Shown here piece after piece: positions 35,727 through 48,366 of a stretch of DNA of 64,000 nucleotides; the stretch's first letter is position 1; every line of letters begins with the position of its first letter. Both the position numbers and the translations under genes were made by a program. Source of the stretch: Datnioides undecimradiatus (taxonomy: Eukaryota; Chordata; Actinopteri; Lobotiformes; Datnioididae); contig WARS01000029.1 of the NCBI GenBank assembly GCA_008933995.1, forward strand, positions 17,049,131-17,113,130. The letters are read 5' to 3'. Under the pieces are notes generated by a model. It searched no databases, had not been told where the DNA came from, and was given only the letters and a program-made list of their open reading frames with translations.

Positions 35727-36381
35727 GGCGATTTCAAATTGTGCATTTTTCTCCAGGAGGCAGACGTTTATTCACCAGTCACCATTTGGAGCTATCACAC
35801 TGTTGTGAAACAAATTATGTGCTACCTGTGTGTTTGACATTCTAAGTGTCAGTGTTTGGTTTGACTAATGGATTTCTTCTGACGGAGAGCGGATGGGATT
35901 TCTCACTGTCACCACGTGAACTGCAAACACAAGTGAACAAAATGGATGTCCCCGTGCTTTTTAAGTGGATGTTATTTTGTTGCGAGCATCTTCGTTGATG
36001 GGTGGACAGAGGTCAATAGAAGGTTTTGTGTATGTCTGCATGTTGTAGTAATGTCCTGGTCTGACATATTGGAGATGAACGTCATTCAGAAATGTGTTTC
36101 ACTGTACGCGTACAAATTAAAGCTTGTTCTCGACTTAAAGTAATGTCAGGCTTTATGCAAAAATGATGTTTGGGTTGGCTCACATCATTAAAGTATTCAT
36201 GTGAGGTTTGTCTGTTTACATTTAACTAACATTACCTGCTGTGAGTCATACAGGAGTGGTTAGTAATTAAGTAAGTCAAACTACCATGTACTGACTTACA
36301 ATGGGATTGTATCATAGGGAGATGACTTTTTTGCAATAGTGATTAGAGATCTTATGAAAATGTACTGTGAGACTCTAGGTC

Positions 36382-36500
36382 ACAATTATCATTATTGATT
36401 ACGCTGCTATATTATTTTCCAGATTAATCAATTCATAGTTTTGACTGTAAAATGTTGGAAAATAATGAAAAGTGCTCATTAAAATTTACCAGAACTCTGT
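36382..36500. mobile_element. Degenerate teleost interspersed repeat
   Basis: The phrase TTTTGACTGTAAAATGTTGG followed by AAAATAATGAAAAGTGCTCAT, together with the preceding ATTAATCAATTCATAG, matches a dispersed sequence common in teleost introns. This copy is truncated and diverged. Confidence 0.6.
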
Positions 36501-37411
36501 GTCTTGTGCCCCCGAGCCTGGAGAGTTAATCTTAGGGCCCTTTGGCCTTGTGATTGAGAACCATTAGGTCAGAGTGAATCAAATTAACATCGTCGCCTTA
36601 CATGAAACGCCTTTGTTTGATGGTTGATCGCAGTGGTGGGGTTATTTAGGATTGCCATGGGTTGGAGGATGAAGGCAGTTTTGCTCTCCCGTTGAGAAAC
36701 TGTGGAGACGGCTTCTCCCCTTGAGCCAAAATGGGCTCTAATGCATCGCCTCTTCGCTTTGATGTTGACTATAAATATGAATGGACTGGAGGCTGTGGTT
36801 ATTATTGTATAGAAATCTTTTTTTGGAGGTGTTTGTGAATGTTTATTGAGAGGCATGCTGACAGCAGGGGAACACTGAGTGCCGAGAGAATTAAGTACAT
36901 GGAATCATTGGCTGCTAAGTACTTATATCTCTGTGTTCTCTGCTTTAACATAGCTATTAGAAAATTAATGAAATCATTCATGGCACATTTTTCATTGTTC
37001 CCTTTAAATATTTTGAGATAAATGTATCCTACTAAACTAGGCTGCGTGTTGTGGGAATGCGAGTATTGCTCAGAGTACGGAAAAATGATAAGAGATATGG
37101 CTGTCTTAATATTGCAGAGCTTGTGTGGAAGTAAAGCATTGCATCTTGAGCTTTCACCAGCCCACACGCTCCCACGTCAAGCCCATATATTTAGCAGGGG
37201 GAAAAGCTTTTTTCTTCTCCATGCGTTGTGGTGCGAGAGGTGCACGGGGGTTCTGAAATGTTTGTCTTTGTTCTCCTGGCAGAGTTTTCTGTGTGTGGGC
37301 GTTCACAGTTTCTAGGAGCACCTCGGGAATGCATTTCAACAGATGGAGGTTTTAACTGGAGTGTTGGCTTCCAAAATCAGGGCTATATGCTTTTGTAGCC
37401 TGCTATTTTAA

Positions 37412-37441
37412 TTTGTTTGTTTGCTTGTTTGTTTGTTTGCT
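37412..37441. repeat. (TTTG)n imperfect run
   Basis: Tetranucleotide units with two TTGC variants in intron 2. Confidence 0.85.
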
Positions 37442-38247
37442 TATGTGTTGTTTTCCAGCAGGATAATCACAGGACGTGCAGGCAGAAATGGAGTTGCAAT
37501 TATGATGTCACGTAGCTATCTACAGGTTTAAGCTGCTAATCAAATATCAGTGACATCTCACGCAAGATTTTATGGTTGCTGCTGTTTTTTATGTTACAAC
37601 CATTTAGGCATAGTTTTTGTAATAGGTCGAGTTCAAAACAGAAACTGTAAAACCCATCTATAACATCGTAACTCTACGTTACATTGTGTCTGTGTCTGCT
37701 AGCTGCGGTGCTGTCCCTGGTGCTGAAATGACCACGGGCACAGGCACTGTTCCTCTATAGTTACAACTCAGTTCTTGCATCTTCTTTATCTGGCCTTTAG
37801 TAATACTGGGGAGGGAGAGAGACAATGCATAGTATCAGTATATGGTCAACAATTTAATACATATGACCTGAATGAAATGTGCTGTAGAGTGTTTGCTGTA
37901 AAATATGCACATTAAAGAATTTTTTTTTTGCAAGGCAGAACAATTCTTACCACCTCAGGGCGCAACGGCAGCGTGTTATGACACCCATCCAGTAGACTGC
38001 TTTCCGTCTCTTGTCCAAAACACATTTCTTATTCGATTTGACAGCCTCAGAAAAGAGTAATTGGTTTTCTGACCTGTAATTTTAGCTCAGCCTTTGTATA
38101 AACCAAAATGCATACCGTTTGATTTATGTCTTTTGTCATGCAGCCGAACTCTTTTTGAATTACCTGAACCCGTGTAGGTCTGGCTGCAGCGGTATTTTTC
38201 AGCTGCCATTGAGCTGTTGACAAGTTAAATATTTTTGGTCCACATTG

Positions 38248-38275
<28 letters not shown>
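38248..38275. repeat. Poly(T) run of 28
   Basis: The longest homopolymer in the window. It could be the reverse of a retrotransposon A-tail, but the flanking sequence shows no recognised SINE or LINE body. Confidence 0.95.
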
Positions 38276-38278
<3 letters not shown>

Positions 38279-39565
38279 AGGTTAATTAATGAGTGCTGTA
38301 AAGATAATGCATTGTAGTCTCCTCTGAGTACTGTAAAAAACTATTATATGTGTTGTTCCTGGTGCTTTCTTTATGTTTAGGATAGCAATATTTTAAAGAC
38401 CTGAATTCTGCTCATTATCCATTCGTTTTTCTTTCTCCTTCTAACTTTTTCCTCACCTTTTCTCTCTCACCCTGTTTCTCCCTCCCTTCCTACCTCTTTT
38501 TTTTTGTACATATTTCCATCTCTGTTTCTCAAAGCCAATTTTTCTCACTCAGCGGTGGTGGTACTCCTTTCGGGACCGTGGGTGCTAGAGTGCCGCAGGC
38601 TTCCCTGGAGCCAGACCGTAGCCTACAAACACTGTGTCTAAGACCAGACAGGACTGCTTTATGTTAGTCCTGCTCAAATAAAGTATAGCGATCCAATATC
38701 TGGATTTTTCTATCAATAGGTGACAGAAAAAGGATGTGTTGTTCTATACAGGCCAATATAGCAGCCTGTAGTATACCAATTTATTTTAATGTGTTTTTCT
38801 AAACAAGTGGACGTAGAGCCCAATCACTATCTGACATGCCCCTTGTAATGCAGTGTCTAATTTCATCTCAAATGTTCAGCACACAGTGTATAAAATTTGT
38901 ATCCACGACAAGAAACCAAACAAATAGGTCACTGTTATAGTAATGTGCTATAAATAGTTGTGTGTGTGGGTGTGCGTGCAGGCTAGTGTGTTGATGTGTG
39001 CGCTTGTGTGCGTGCGTGTCAGGGATGTTCTGTCTAATTTTAGGCTCTCGGGAGAAGAGAGCTGTGAGGAGATCAGGAGAGTGAAGGAGGAGTGAGCCCC
39101 GGCTCCACGAGCTAATGGTTTAGTGTTTTTAATAACTTGCTTGGGAGGTATCTCCCACTGTAATATATCTCCTCAGCCGCAGATAGCCCTTCCATACATT
39201 ACCAGGATGTGAGAGCATTATAAACAGCTGAATACAGCGTAGGCTTTCCAATAAACCGTTATTATTAAAACGTCTATGTCTAATAAATAAAAAAGGGATT
39301 TAATCTGCCCCACCTTCCTGTTTAGACGTTATTCCAAGCTGCAATGAAGGCACAGAATCAGCAGGGGTAAAGTAGTCCCTGACAAGAATGAATACAGACA
39401 GGAAGGGTAATTTATTAATGCACTTTTCCTAACCTATTCTCCATCAGACTTGCATGCTCTCTGTGCATAATTTTTAAGAGAGACTCATTAAAATCTAAAT
39501 CTGCATAAAGAGAGCACATAGAAAAAATAGATCAAAATGCATTCATTGGATTATGGATATGAAAT

Positions 39566-39617
39566 AACCATTTTGGTGTCCAATTAAGCTTATGCTTTAT
39601 AATTAGCCAAAATGGTT
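39566..39617. repeat. Near-perfect 52-nt hairpin (inverted repeat)
   Basis: The arms AACCATTTTGG (39566-39576) and CCAAAATGGTT (39607-39617) are exact reverse complements. Inside, AATT (39582-39585) pairs with AATT (39601-39604), and AAGC (39586-39589) pairs with GCTT (39594-39597) around a TTAT loop. Two small asymmetric bulges separate the helices. It could be a MITE remnant, a regulatory palindrome or an RNA hairpin. Confidence 0.85.
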
Positions 39618-41405
39618 CCATGCCTTCATTTCAAAACTGATTTTTTTCTCTACTTCTCAATCGCCCCCTGAACCCTTTTTTTTTTAAACTCAGTCCACCA
39701 CATTGCATGAGAAATTAAATCACTGTGCGCCCACTCATTCACGTGGAAAGACCCTTATTCTAGTACATTTTGTTTTAATGCAGAGAGACAGCTCTGTCCT
39801 TTATAGTCATACCCTGTTCCTGACAAATAGACCCCGAGCTCTGCACAGCCAGTTGCTACGTGCACGAGCTTTGTGGTCAAAAAATGTCACTACCTCTGGT
39901 AAGTTCAGGTTCTCTCAATGCTTTGTGCTTTAATACCACTGAAAATTGACTCTGAATGGATATGAATTCTGACTGAGGAGGGAACGCATAACGCTGACAC
40001 TGGTGATATACTGTATGATGATGCAATGCACAGTAACACAAAATCTTTGGATTCAATTGATTTTATTACTTATCTCATTAACATTCTGCCTTGTCAGCAT
40101 CACATGCTGCTTTACTTGAGCGTTTTGATACTTGCTTAGCATTACTCAAAGCTTTATCATCTCATATAGTGTCAGCGCTCATTCATGGCTCCATGCAGCA
40201 GGGTCACATTTCAACAGTGGAGCCTGCTCATGTAAAGTGTAGCTGCACTCGTGCTGCACAAAGCCATCCCTCTCATGACCCAGCAGAGACAAACAGCACA
40301 CGTAGTGGTCATTTTTTACTCTCCTTTGATATACCCGCTCAGTTTCCTTGAGAAGAAAGAGCAGATTGTTTGTTTTGCTGAGGCCTCTTTCATTTCGCAC
40401 GGGAGAAAGAGACCATTAATATTGTCTTGCCATACATCTTATACACTGATAATGCAGGCATTGCTTGAAGATGAAAAGAAATAGTGCATTACTGTCACCA
40501 TGGCAGATGACACATGAAGCTCTCACTGGGTGCCTGCTTTGAATAGCCTTGATGCTAGCCGGGTAGCAAAGCAGGGGAGAAAAGGAGAAGAATAAAGGAT
40601 AAAATGTGTAAAGAGGGGAGGCGGAGTGGTAAGAGAGGAGGGATTAGGTTTGATCACAGGCAATGTAGGAATGAAAAGGACATTAAGGAAAATAAAAGGT
40701 TAAGAAAATGAAACAAAATGGCACAAAACTAAGCCACAAAGTAGATACAGGAAAGTCTAAATATTTCTTAAGTCCCATAAAAATGATACAGAGACTGTGC
40801 TTGTTCCCCACAGCAAAAAAAAAGTCAGTGCAGAAATATTGTTTTTTTTTTTTTCTGCTGTAGTCAAGACATCTTAAATCTGGGAAGCTGGTTAAAAGCA
40901 GCACAGTGTTCATAAATACAGATATTAAAAGTAAATACACATATTTCCTATTAGAACAAACTGAAATGAGCAAACTGAACAGAGTTTCAAAAGGAGTTTG
41001 AGTGCCTTCTGTGAATGATTTGAATTTAAAGTTTGCAGCTATTCGGTATTGGATTGCATCAGTTTGTATGTGCAACAGACTTTAAAAGGAGAGAGCATCC
41101 CGATCCTTCCCATTCATATACAGATCTTTCTATTGCGCCTGTCTTTTTAAAAAAAGTCACATAATATTATTATATTGTCTTTTTTTTATATATCTCATAC
41201 ATCTGGCAGTGAATTTAGAGAATTTTAGGCTTTTGCATCAGTGCCTCCTCTTTGCTCTTGCTGCATTCATATTTTATTAAATCTGTAATGTCCCATCACA
41301 AAATTGATAAGAAAAACAGTTAAAATTATTTTAATTTCTTATTTTTTGCCATAACTATTTAGTGTACCTGGGAAACCTAAAATATAAAAGTGTATTATTC
41401 TATAA

Positions 41406-41431
41406 AATAATAATAATAATAATAATAATAA
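41406..41431. repeat. (AAT)n trinucleotide run
   Basis: About eight TAA/AAT units in intron 2. Confidence 0.93.
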
Positions 41432-44000
41432 CAGTTTATTTGTCTGCTCATAATATGCCCACATTCAACATATATTTACTTTGTTTCTGTAAATCAAAAG
41501 AAAGTCCTAGTGAACATATGTTGCTTTCAGAAAATGCATAATGTTAAAAATGTTCACAGTTTTCATGAAGCGATGTACAAAACTTAAAAAAAATATATCT
41601 CGCAGTATGTTAATGACTGCGTTGCAGTATAAATATTCTGTGTGATATGTACAATACTGTATATATGCTAATAGAAGGGGCTTGAAATGCATTGTTCCTC
41701 CTACAGTACCATCTGGCTCAACACAGGCATGTAATAACAAAAATGCCAAATGTGTGGATGGCCTTGTGAACTGCTGCATTATGAAAGTCACACCTGTCTG
41801 TGCGTGGGTATTGCATGCTAGACTGGGAATATATAGCTGAGGTTTGTGAGCATGAAAAGCAAGTCCAATGTGTATCCCTGTAAACATTTCAAAGCCTTAA
41901 AATCTGTCACAAGTTATCATCCTCCTCCATTTTTGTTGCTGCTGCTCTCTCTCTTTCTCTTCCCCTCTCTGGTTTTATACTCCAGCTGTCTCTCTCCGTC
42001 TCTCTCTGGGCATGTGACCTAGCAGCAGACTTGTGGGAACTGTAGTGATGCTGTCAACCTGAAAGCCTCCCCAGAGCCTCAGAGGAAACAACAGAAGCAA
42101 ACATTAGAACAACCCCAAAATGTCGACACAAACCCGTGTATTTGTCAGGCTGACCTGGATTTGCTCAAAACAGTACTCAGTCTTACCATATAAAACTGTC
42201 ACCACACAACATATTGCTTTTTGAGAGATAGAAAAGCAGATGGCTTTGACATTGTTAAGTGTAGTTCCCCTCTTCAGATGCGGCTGCGCCTGCTCGCATA
42301 TCTGCTGGAAGACCTTTGTCAAGGCTAGACATTATTCAGAGCAAGAGTAACTCGCGACAACAAAAGAGACTTAGCTGTTTAAAGGCAGGAATTGAATTTA
42401 ATGTGGGAATAAGAGTCACTCTCGGTCGTAAAGCATTAGGGCCGGTTTAAAAATAACACTTTTCTGATTCAAATCAATCTCTATTTAAGTGAAGCAGTGT
42501 TGAGTTAACATATACCGAGATCAGACTTTCAATATATATATTTTACAGTGGATACATGAAGCTTTGACCTGGAGAGTGCTGGATTCATTTCAGAAGTTGG
42601 AGGGGTTGTTTTAATAACAAAGTCAGGCAATAATTTTCTATTCTTTATGTAAGAAACCATGATCTGGTTTTATGCTGCTCGTGACATAATTGTGTGAACA
42701 GCAGGGCGCTGTGAAAGGAGTTCACTGTGCAGAGAAGTTGGAGGTGTGCAGCCTGTCGCCTGCAGCTCTTCATCTAGCGGCTCACTTTGGCTGCTCCTTC
42801 TTGTTCCCATCCCCCGTGCAATATTTCAATCTGGTCTGCTGTCATAAAATGCAGAAAATGACCACTTTATGTCCTGTAGATACGTTTTTGATGAACGGTA
42901 TCAATAGGTGCTCATCTCGCTTTACTGTGACTACTTCATAATAAAAGTCAACTTGTGTTTTGCCAGTTTAAATACTTTCATTGTAAAGCCGCAGCAGTTT
43001 CCATCACTTAATGCTGTATTTTTTGTTGAAATGCCACTAGAACACTGTTTTACTGTATTCCAGTTATTCTGTGTTACTGTTTCTTTTGGAAAGTTTGCAG
43101 AAGCATGCCATTTAATCATAGCTTAGGTTAGTTTAGCGAGCTAATGATACATCTGAAACTGAACCATATCAATTTAACCGGTTGCAGTGTACACTGTGGT
43201 ATTTGAGTTCATGTCATGTTGTTCATTAATGTTACTGAATAAGGGTCATTCTTAATATAAACATTGTTCTTTTTAATGAAGTAACAGTTAAGAGGGCTCA
43301 CTGTATAATTTACAGTGTTATTTTCTTGCGATTCTCTTTTATATGGATGTATAACTGGTATTGTAATGGAAATACCCCTAACTAGTTTAATATTGAGTTG
43401 GAATCAAATCAATTCAGGAAATTGGTGGCAATGCTCCGCTCTATAAAATACCAAAGTAAATCACACCCACATGCAAGCTCGCTGCTCATCACATACTTGT
43501 GTGCTCTCAATCGACCCCCCTTTTCTGTGAGAAGCCCAAAGTGAGAATGGAAAACACAAAAAAGTGCAGCAGTAGAAAAATTTCCCAAATACACCCTCCA
43601 GTTCTCTACCATTTCACTTTTCGCCCTCTTTCACCCTACACCCACAACACTCCCAACCCCCATTTCCACTTTTTGCCTCAGTGGCAAACCAAGGTTTATT
43701 TCCCTGGTGGAAATATTGGACTGTCAGTCAGATCAATTGCCAGTGTCCAGGGCACTTCATGGTTCCTCTAATTATAATCCTGTGCAGCTGGCGCGGGCCC
43801 ACGTAGCTGTGGGGCAGCCATTGTAATAGAGGCATCACTGGGCTATAGATGGATAGAGCGAAGCGTCGGCCAAAGGCTTGCAGTCATCGCTCGCGTCGGT
43901 GGAGAGGCTTTACTCCAGCAGTCAGAGCAGGGGCCAGGGTGTCTTATCTGGCTCCTCCATGCGGCTCGCTGTATGCTGGGGGAGTGCATTACCAATTCTC

Positions 44001-44005
<5 letters not shown>

Positions 44006-44032
<27 letters not shown>
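44006..44032. repeat. (CT)13 microsatellite
   Basis: CT dinucleotides with a C-rich 3' flank. Confidence 0.95.
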
Positions 44033-44485
44033 CCCTCCTTCTCCCCCTGTGCTGCTTCTCGCTCCTCACATCCTTATGAGAAGTCTAGGCACTTTGCCAT
44101 GTTCGCGTGTAGAGACGGAGGTGCTGTCTTCTCAGCAATACTGCACCCTGGATGGCACCAAAGTACAGCTTCAGTTGCTTTGTGGAGTATTTAAAGTGTG
44201 TGTGTGAGTGAAACTTTGGATTTCAGGATTCATACTAATTCGTCAATAGCTCAAATGCAATTTTATTTATCCCCATGAATATTCTGGAGTTACATCAGCA
44301 AGAAGTGGTGGCACTGAATAACCTTCGGTTGTGTGTCTGTGACAAATACTGCCACATACTTTCTCCCTCCAAACATTGCAGCGCTCTCTCACGTCCTCAC
44401 CAGAGGAAGTGTGAATACTATGTAGAAATGGCACTCCGCCGCTTCCCTCTCCTCACTGACATTGTGCGATTCCCATCTCAAAATG

Positions 44486-44770
44486 CTGGAAGAGGTGTGA
44501 GAGAGGAGAGCAAGTGAGAGAGGGAGGGGTGAAAAACACAGAAAGGAACGGAAGGGAAAAGAGGAGAAAATGTGACAAGGAAGAGAGCAAGAGTGGAGAT
44601 GAAGCAGAGAGAATGAAAACGAGTGCAGACAGCAAATGGGTGGGGGCGGATAGGGATGGAGCAAGGCTAAGAGGATGTGGTGGAGGGAAAGAGAAAGAGA
44701 CAGTTGTAATACAAAAAGACATTAAAATGAGAAAGTCTGGAAAAAGAAACACAAGTGGGGAAGAATGTTA
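44486..44770. repeat. Long purine-rich tract
   Basis: The + strand is overwhelmingly A and G for roughly 280 nt, with weaker skew continuing to about 45135. No coding exon is supported; open frames on both strands here reflect low complexity. Confidence 0.8.
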
Positions 44771-45294
44771 AGTATATTGCTGGTAGGAACAACCAAGACA
44801 GGGAGGTATGTGACAAAGAACAACAAGGGGAAGAAATGAGGGATACCAGGAGCAAACCAACATCTGACGTGCACGAGCTAACTGAGTTATATAAGCAGAT
44901 GCTACTGCTCGCGTATTGTGGGCTTCTGCAGGAGATGAGGAAGGCTCAGTGTAAGGGTAAAAGGGGAGAGGGGACAGAGACAGGTGAGAGGCTTAGAGAA
45001 ACACAGGAGAACAGACACATTAGAGGGAACGAGTCAAGGATGGCAGAGTAACCTAGACCTGAGAGAAAGCAGAGATGAGTGAAGGAGAGGGTGCGAATTT
45101 TAATTTTAGAAATGCAGAAAAGACAAATAAAAGGAGCGTGTGTTGCTTTTCTGGGAAAAAGTAAAGAGACTATTAGGATGTACTGCACATCAGAGAGTCC
45201 CAGAAAGTGAGTTGGTCGATGAGGGATTAAATGGCTTAGAAGGAAAACTGGGAATGTATGTCTACACTGGTATGACTGTGTGTGTGCATGAGAC

Positions 45295-45321
45295 TGTGTG
45301 TGTGTGTGTGTGTGTGTGTGT
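45295..45321. repeat. (TG)13 microsatellite
   Basis: Perfect TG units in intron 2. Confidence 0.95.
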
Positions 45322-48214
45322 TTTATGTTAACTTTGTGTGAAAGCATGTTCCAAACCACTCAGGACACGCTAAGCGTAACTCCACTGCTTTATTAATAAT
45401 TTAGATACCTTGTAATGCTCTGAAGCGTTAAACGGCCACGTCTGTCGTCGTCGACATGCCCACTTTGCATGCACGCATGTGTGTTTGTTTGCACGCGTGA
45501 CACTGTATCTACTGTATGTGCGGGTGTGTGTGTGTGTGTTTATGCCTCAAAAATGAATTTACACAGCTTCTGGTAAGGGGAGGAGGGAATGGAGGGTATT
45601 TAAGCTGCATGGTCTGGCAAACCAAATAGACCATGAAAGGGAAAAATAACAAAATCTGACCCCCCTCCCTCTTCCCTCCATTCCCCACTCCTCAATTCCC
45701 AGCGGATCAGAGACTGCAGCTCTAGCCCACTCTTCTCTCCATTGTGTTTCAAACCACTGGCTCCCTTTGCTTCCCTTTATCTTTTATTTCGTTTCATATA
45801 TTTTTGGGGGGATTCAGGCCTCGGTAATGTTTTCCTTCACTGCCTTTCTTTCTCCTCTCTTCTGCCCTCCTTTTGGCATCTTCCCTCCCTCTCTCTTTTC
45901 TTTCCTCCTCTCTGTCCCCTCAACCTGTCCATCTTGACTCTTGGTCTGTCAGAGGTGTGACAGGTGTGTCACGGCTCTCTCCGTCACTCTCTCAACTTGT
46001 TGACCTTTGTCTTAGAGACTACTCAGCTCACAGGTTTCTCCTTGCCAGCGAGGATTGACAAGATTGCCGGGCAACAAAAGCTCTGGCTGATGCTCTGTGA
46101 CCATGCCTGTCAGCTTCTACTCAGCTGCCCCTTTCTCAACCTACCAGTGATTTGAGACTGGGCCACCATCAGCCCAACAACCGGAGATTGTAAATATAAC
46201 CACTAAAAAGTTTTACTATAAATAAACTAAATATTTTTGCACCTACCTCACTTATGAAACAGATACACACCTGCATCCTGCACGCCTGCGCAGATACATG
46301 CATCTTCTGAATTAAACTTTCTCTCATTCACCAAATTAAGACTTTAATTGCTTTGTTAGCTAATCTCAAAATCCACTCTATTCAAAGTGAACAGAACTCA
46401 CCAAAAAGCCTTGGCTAGTCTTTACAGTGTTTCAACAATCACCAACTGTGATTTGTCAAAATAAACCCTAAATCCACTGAGTTAGATGTGAAAATATTTT
46501 GGTTCAACACGTTTTTCCCAGCCGCTTGCAGAATGAGAGTTAGTAGGAGCAGCATTATTTTTAGTTAGTTTGTATGAAAATGATAACATTTGCAAAATAA
46601 AATGGCAAAATCTCCCTAACAAAAGCCAACCAGCGATGGACTCCAGTATGTTCATCCAATCTCCCAACCCCAGAGGGTACCTTAATAACCTTTTAGACTT
46701 TCTCTATTATTTCTCTCCATTTAAGAGAAAGTGGAGGAGAAGGAGAGAAGAGGACGAGGAAGTGAAAAGGTAAAAAAAAAAAAATGCAAAAATGGAGTCT
46801 TTGTAAAGTCGAGAAAATAAGATGATAAAGCAAACCAGACAGGATGTAGAGAAGGAAGACTGAGGAAAAGAGAGAAGAGGAGCATGAAGGCGAGGGAGGG
46901 AGTGTGTGTCAGGAAAGATGCCTATAGAACTCTCAACCATTGTTTCTCCCAGTGTGAGCGGTGTATAATCACTCAGCCTTACCACAGTAATGACACCATC
47001 TGGGCCCGGGGAAGACGGCAGCTTCTCTCCAGCTGAAAAATGGATCGCATAGATCCAGGGCGATTAGAGCATCAGCTGTACACGACCTACCCTCAGAATG
47101 AATTCTAGCAGCTAATAACTACAGTTGGTGTTGGTGGGGAGTCTCTTCCCTCTGCTTGTAACAAAACTTAGCTGGGGGGTGGTAATGTGTGTAAGCCAAT
47201 GTCCTGAGGGAGTTATATGGGTTTTTTGTTAATATTTGGGAGTATGCAATTGGTTTCAAACGTTTAACTATGCATGTGTGGTGGGCTTTGTTTACATATG
47301 GTGTAGCTGTCGAGGTGTAAAGCGTCATTACCGCGCACAGACATTTCCTTTCAAACCTGCAGACGAGGCCTCTTAAGTCTGATTGGGCATTGTTCACCCT
47401 AATCCCTCCACCTTTTCATTTACAAACAGCAATCCCACTTTAAAGTAAGACACATTGTTCCCAGAAAATGGCTCCTACTCTTACAATCAAACATACTCAA
47501 ATAAGTGTCTGTCATGTTACTTCAGGCTCCAAGGCTTGTGCATTCATTGTATCTGTATTGCAGCATCCATTTAGTGCTTGAAATGACACCTCGTATTTAT
47601 ATTTTTTACATTATTTTTTGTGAAGATGGTTGTGAAAAAAGGGGAAAAAACATGACAATGATGGGTCTGAATGACCTGTTGCCATGGCAACTCTTCTCTA
47701 TTGATCCTAGCCAGCTCTCATCTCCTTTTACATTCGCCTTCACTCTTACTTCGCGCTCACTTTTCCCCCCTCCATCAGTCTCTCTTTAGTTACTCTCTCC
47801 ATCCCGAGCCTCACTTGCTTTCCATCTGTCTGTCGTGTTCTGTCATGGAGATTGATGCCTTGTGGGGCTATGCTAACCTTCACCTGGTTCTAGCATACAT
47901 TCTGCTCCTCTGTTCCAATCTGTCAGATTAGATCCACCGCTACCTGCCTCATCCATAAACACATTTATTCAGAATTTAAATCCTAACCCCAGGCGATGAT
48001 TCAGTAAATACTTTGAAGTGCAACTGCATAACGTGATTGCATTATTAAATGTTCTTATGCCCAAATATAGACAAACTGCAGGCAAGGAACAAAAATGTAG
48101 TTCATGCTCATTTCAGCTCATTTTAATTCATTCTGTAATCTATGCTGCATTTGCCCCCTGACACTCTGTTGATAACATGCCGTGCACATTTTTTTTTCCC
48201 TCTTTTATTTGTAG

Positions 48215-48366
48215 AACAGCTCTCGCATCAACTTTCACACTCTTTTGCTTCGAGAACTATGAAATTAATGAGTTTTTTAAGGTTTGCAACTACTGTTCAC
48301 AACCTGCTTTGCCCTGCAAAGTCTTCCAAGGTAGAACCATGGCATTTATACAAGTCACACTTTAAG
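48215..48366 (+). other. Exon-like interval in intron 2 (candidate cryptic or poison exon)
   Basis: It is preceded by a very strong polypyrimidine tract (nine T, CCC, then TCTTTTATTTGTAG) and ends CTTTAAG before GTAAGA; an alternative donor lies at 48331. It is 152 nt, not a multiple of three. Spliced after exon 2 (phase 0) it reads NSSRINFHTLLLREL and then stops, so inclusion would truncate the protein. No homology is recognised. Confidence 0.25.

Larger units (their letters stand above)
28215..38247 (+). other. Intron 2 stretch without recognised genes
   Basis: Mostly complex AT-rich DNA with short homopolymers, the GA-rich tract at 31067-31315 and a degenerate dispersed repeat at 36382-36500. 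The longest frame in this stretch (29651-30112, + strand, 153 codons) has no signal peptide, domain or exon-like boundaries and is best explained by chance. Confidence 0.6.

Noticed and set aside
40683-41075. 130-codon Phe/Leu-rich open frame on the - strand
   Set aside because: It arises from AT-rich DNA and T/A homopolymers; hydrophobicity reflects base composition, not convincing membrane segments.
44946-45359. 137-codon open frame on the - strand
   Set aside because: Composed largely of His/Thr and Ser/Leu runs from a TG repeat and a purine-rich tract.
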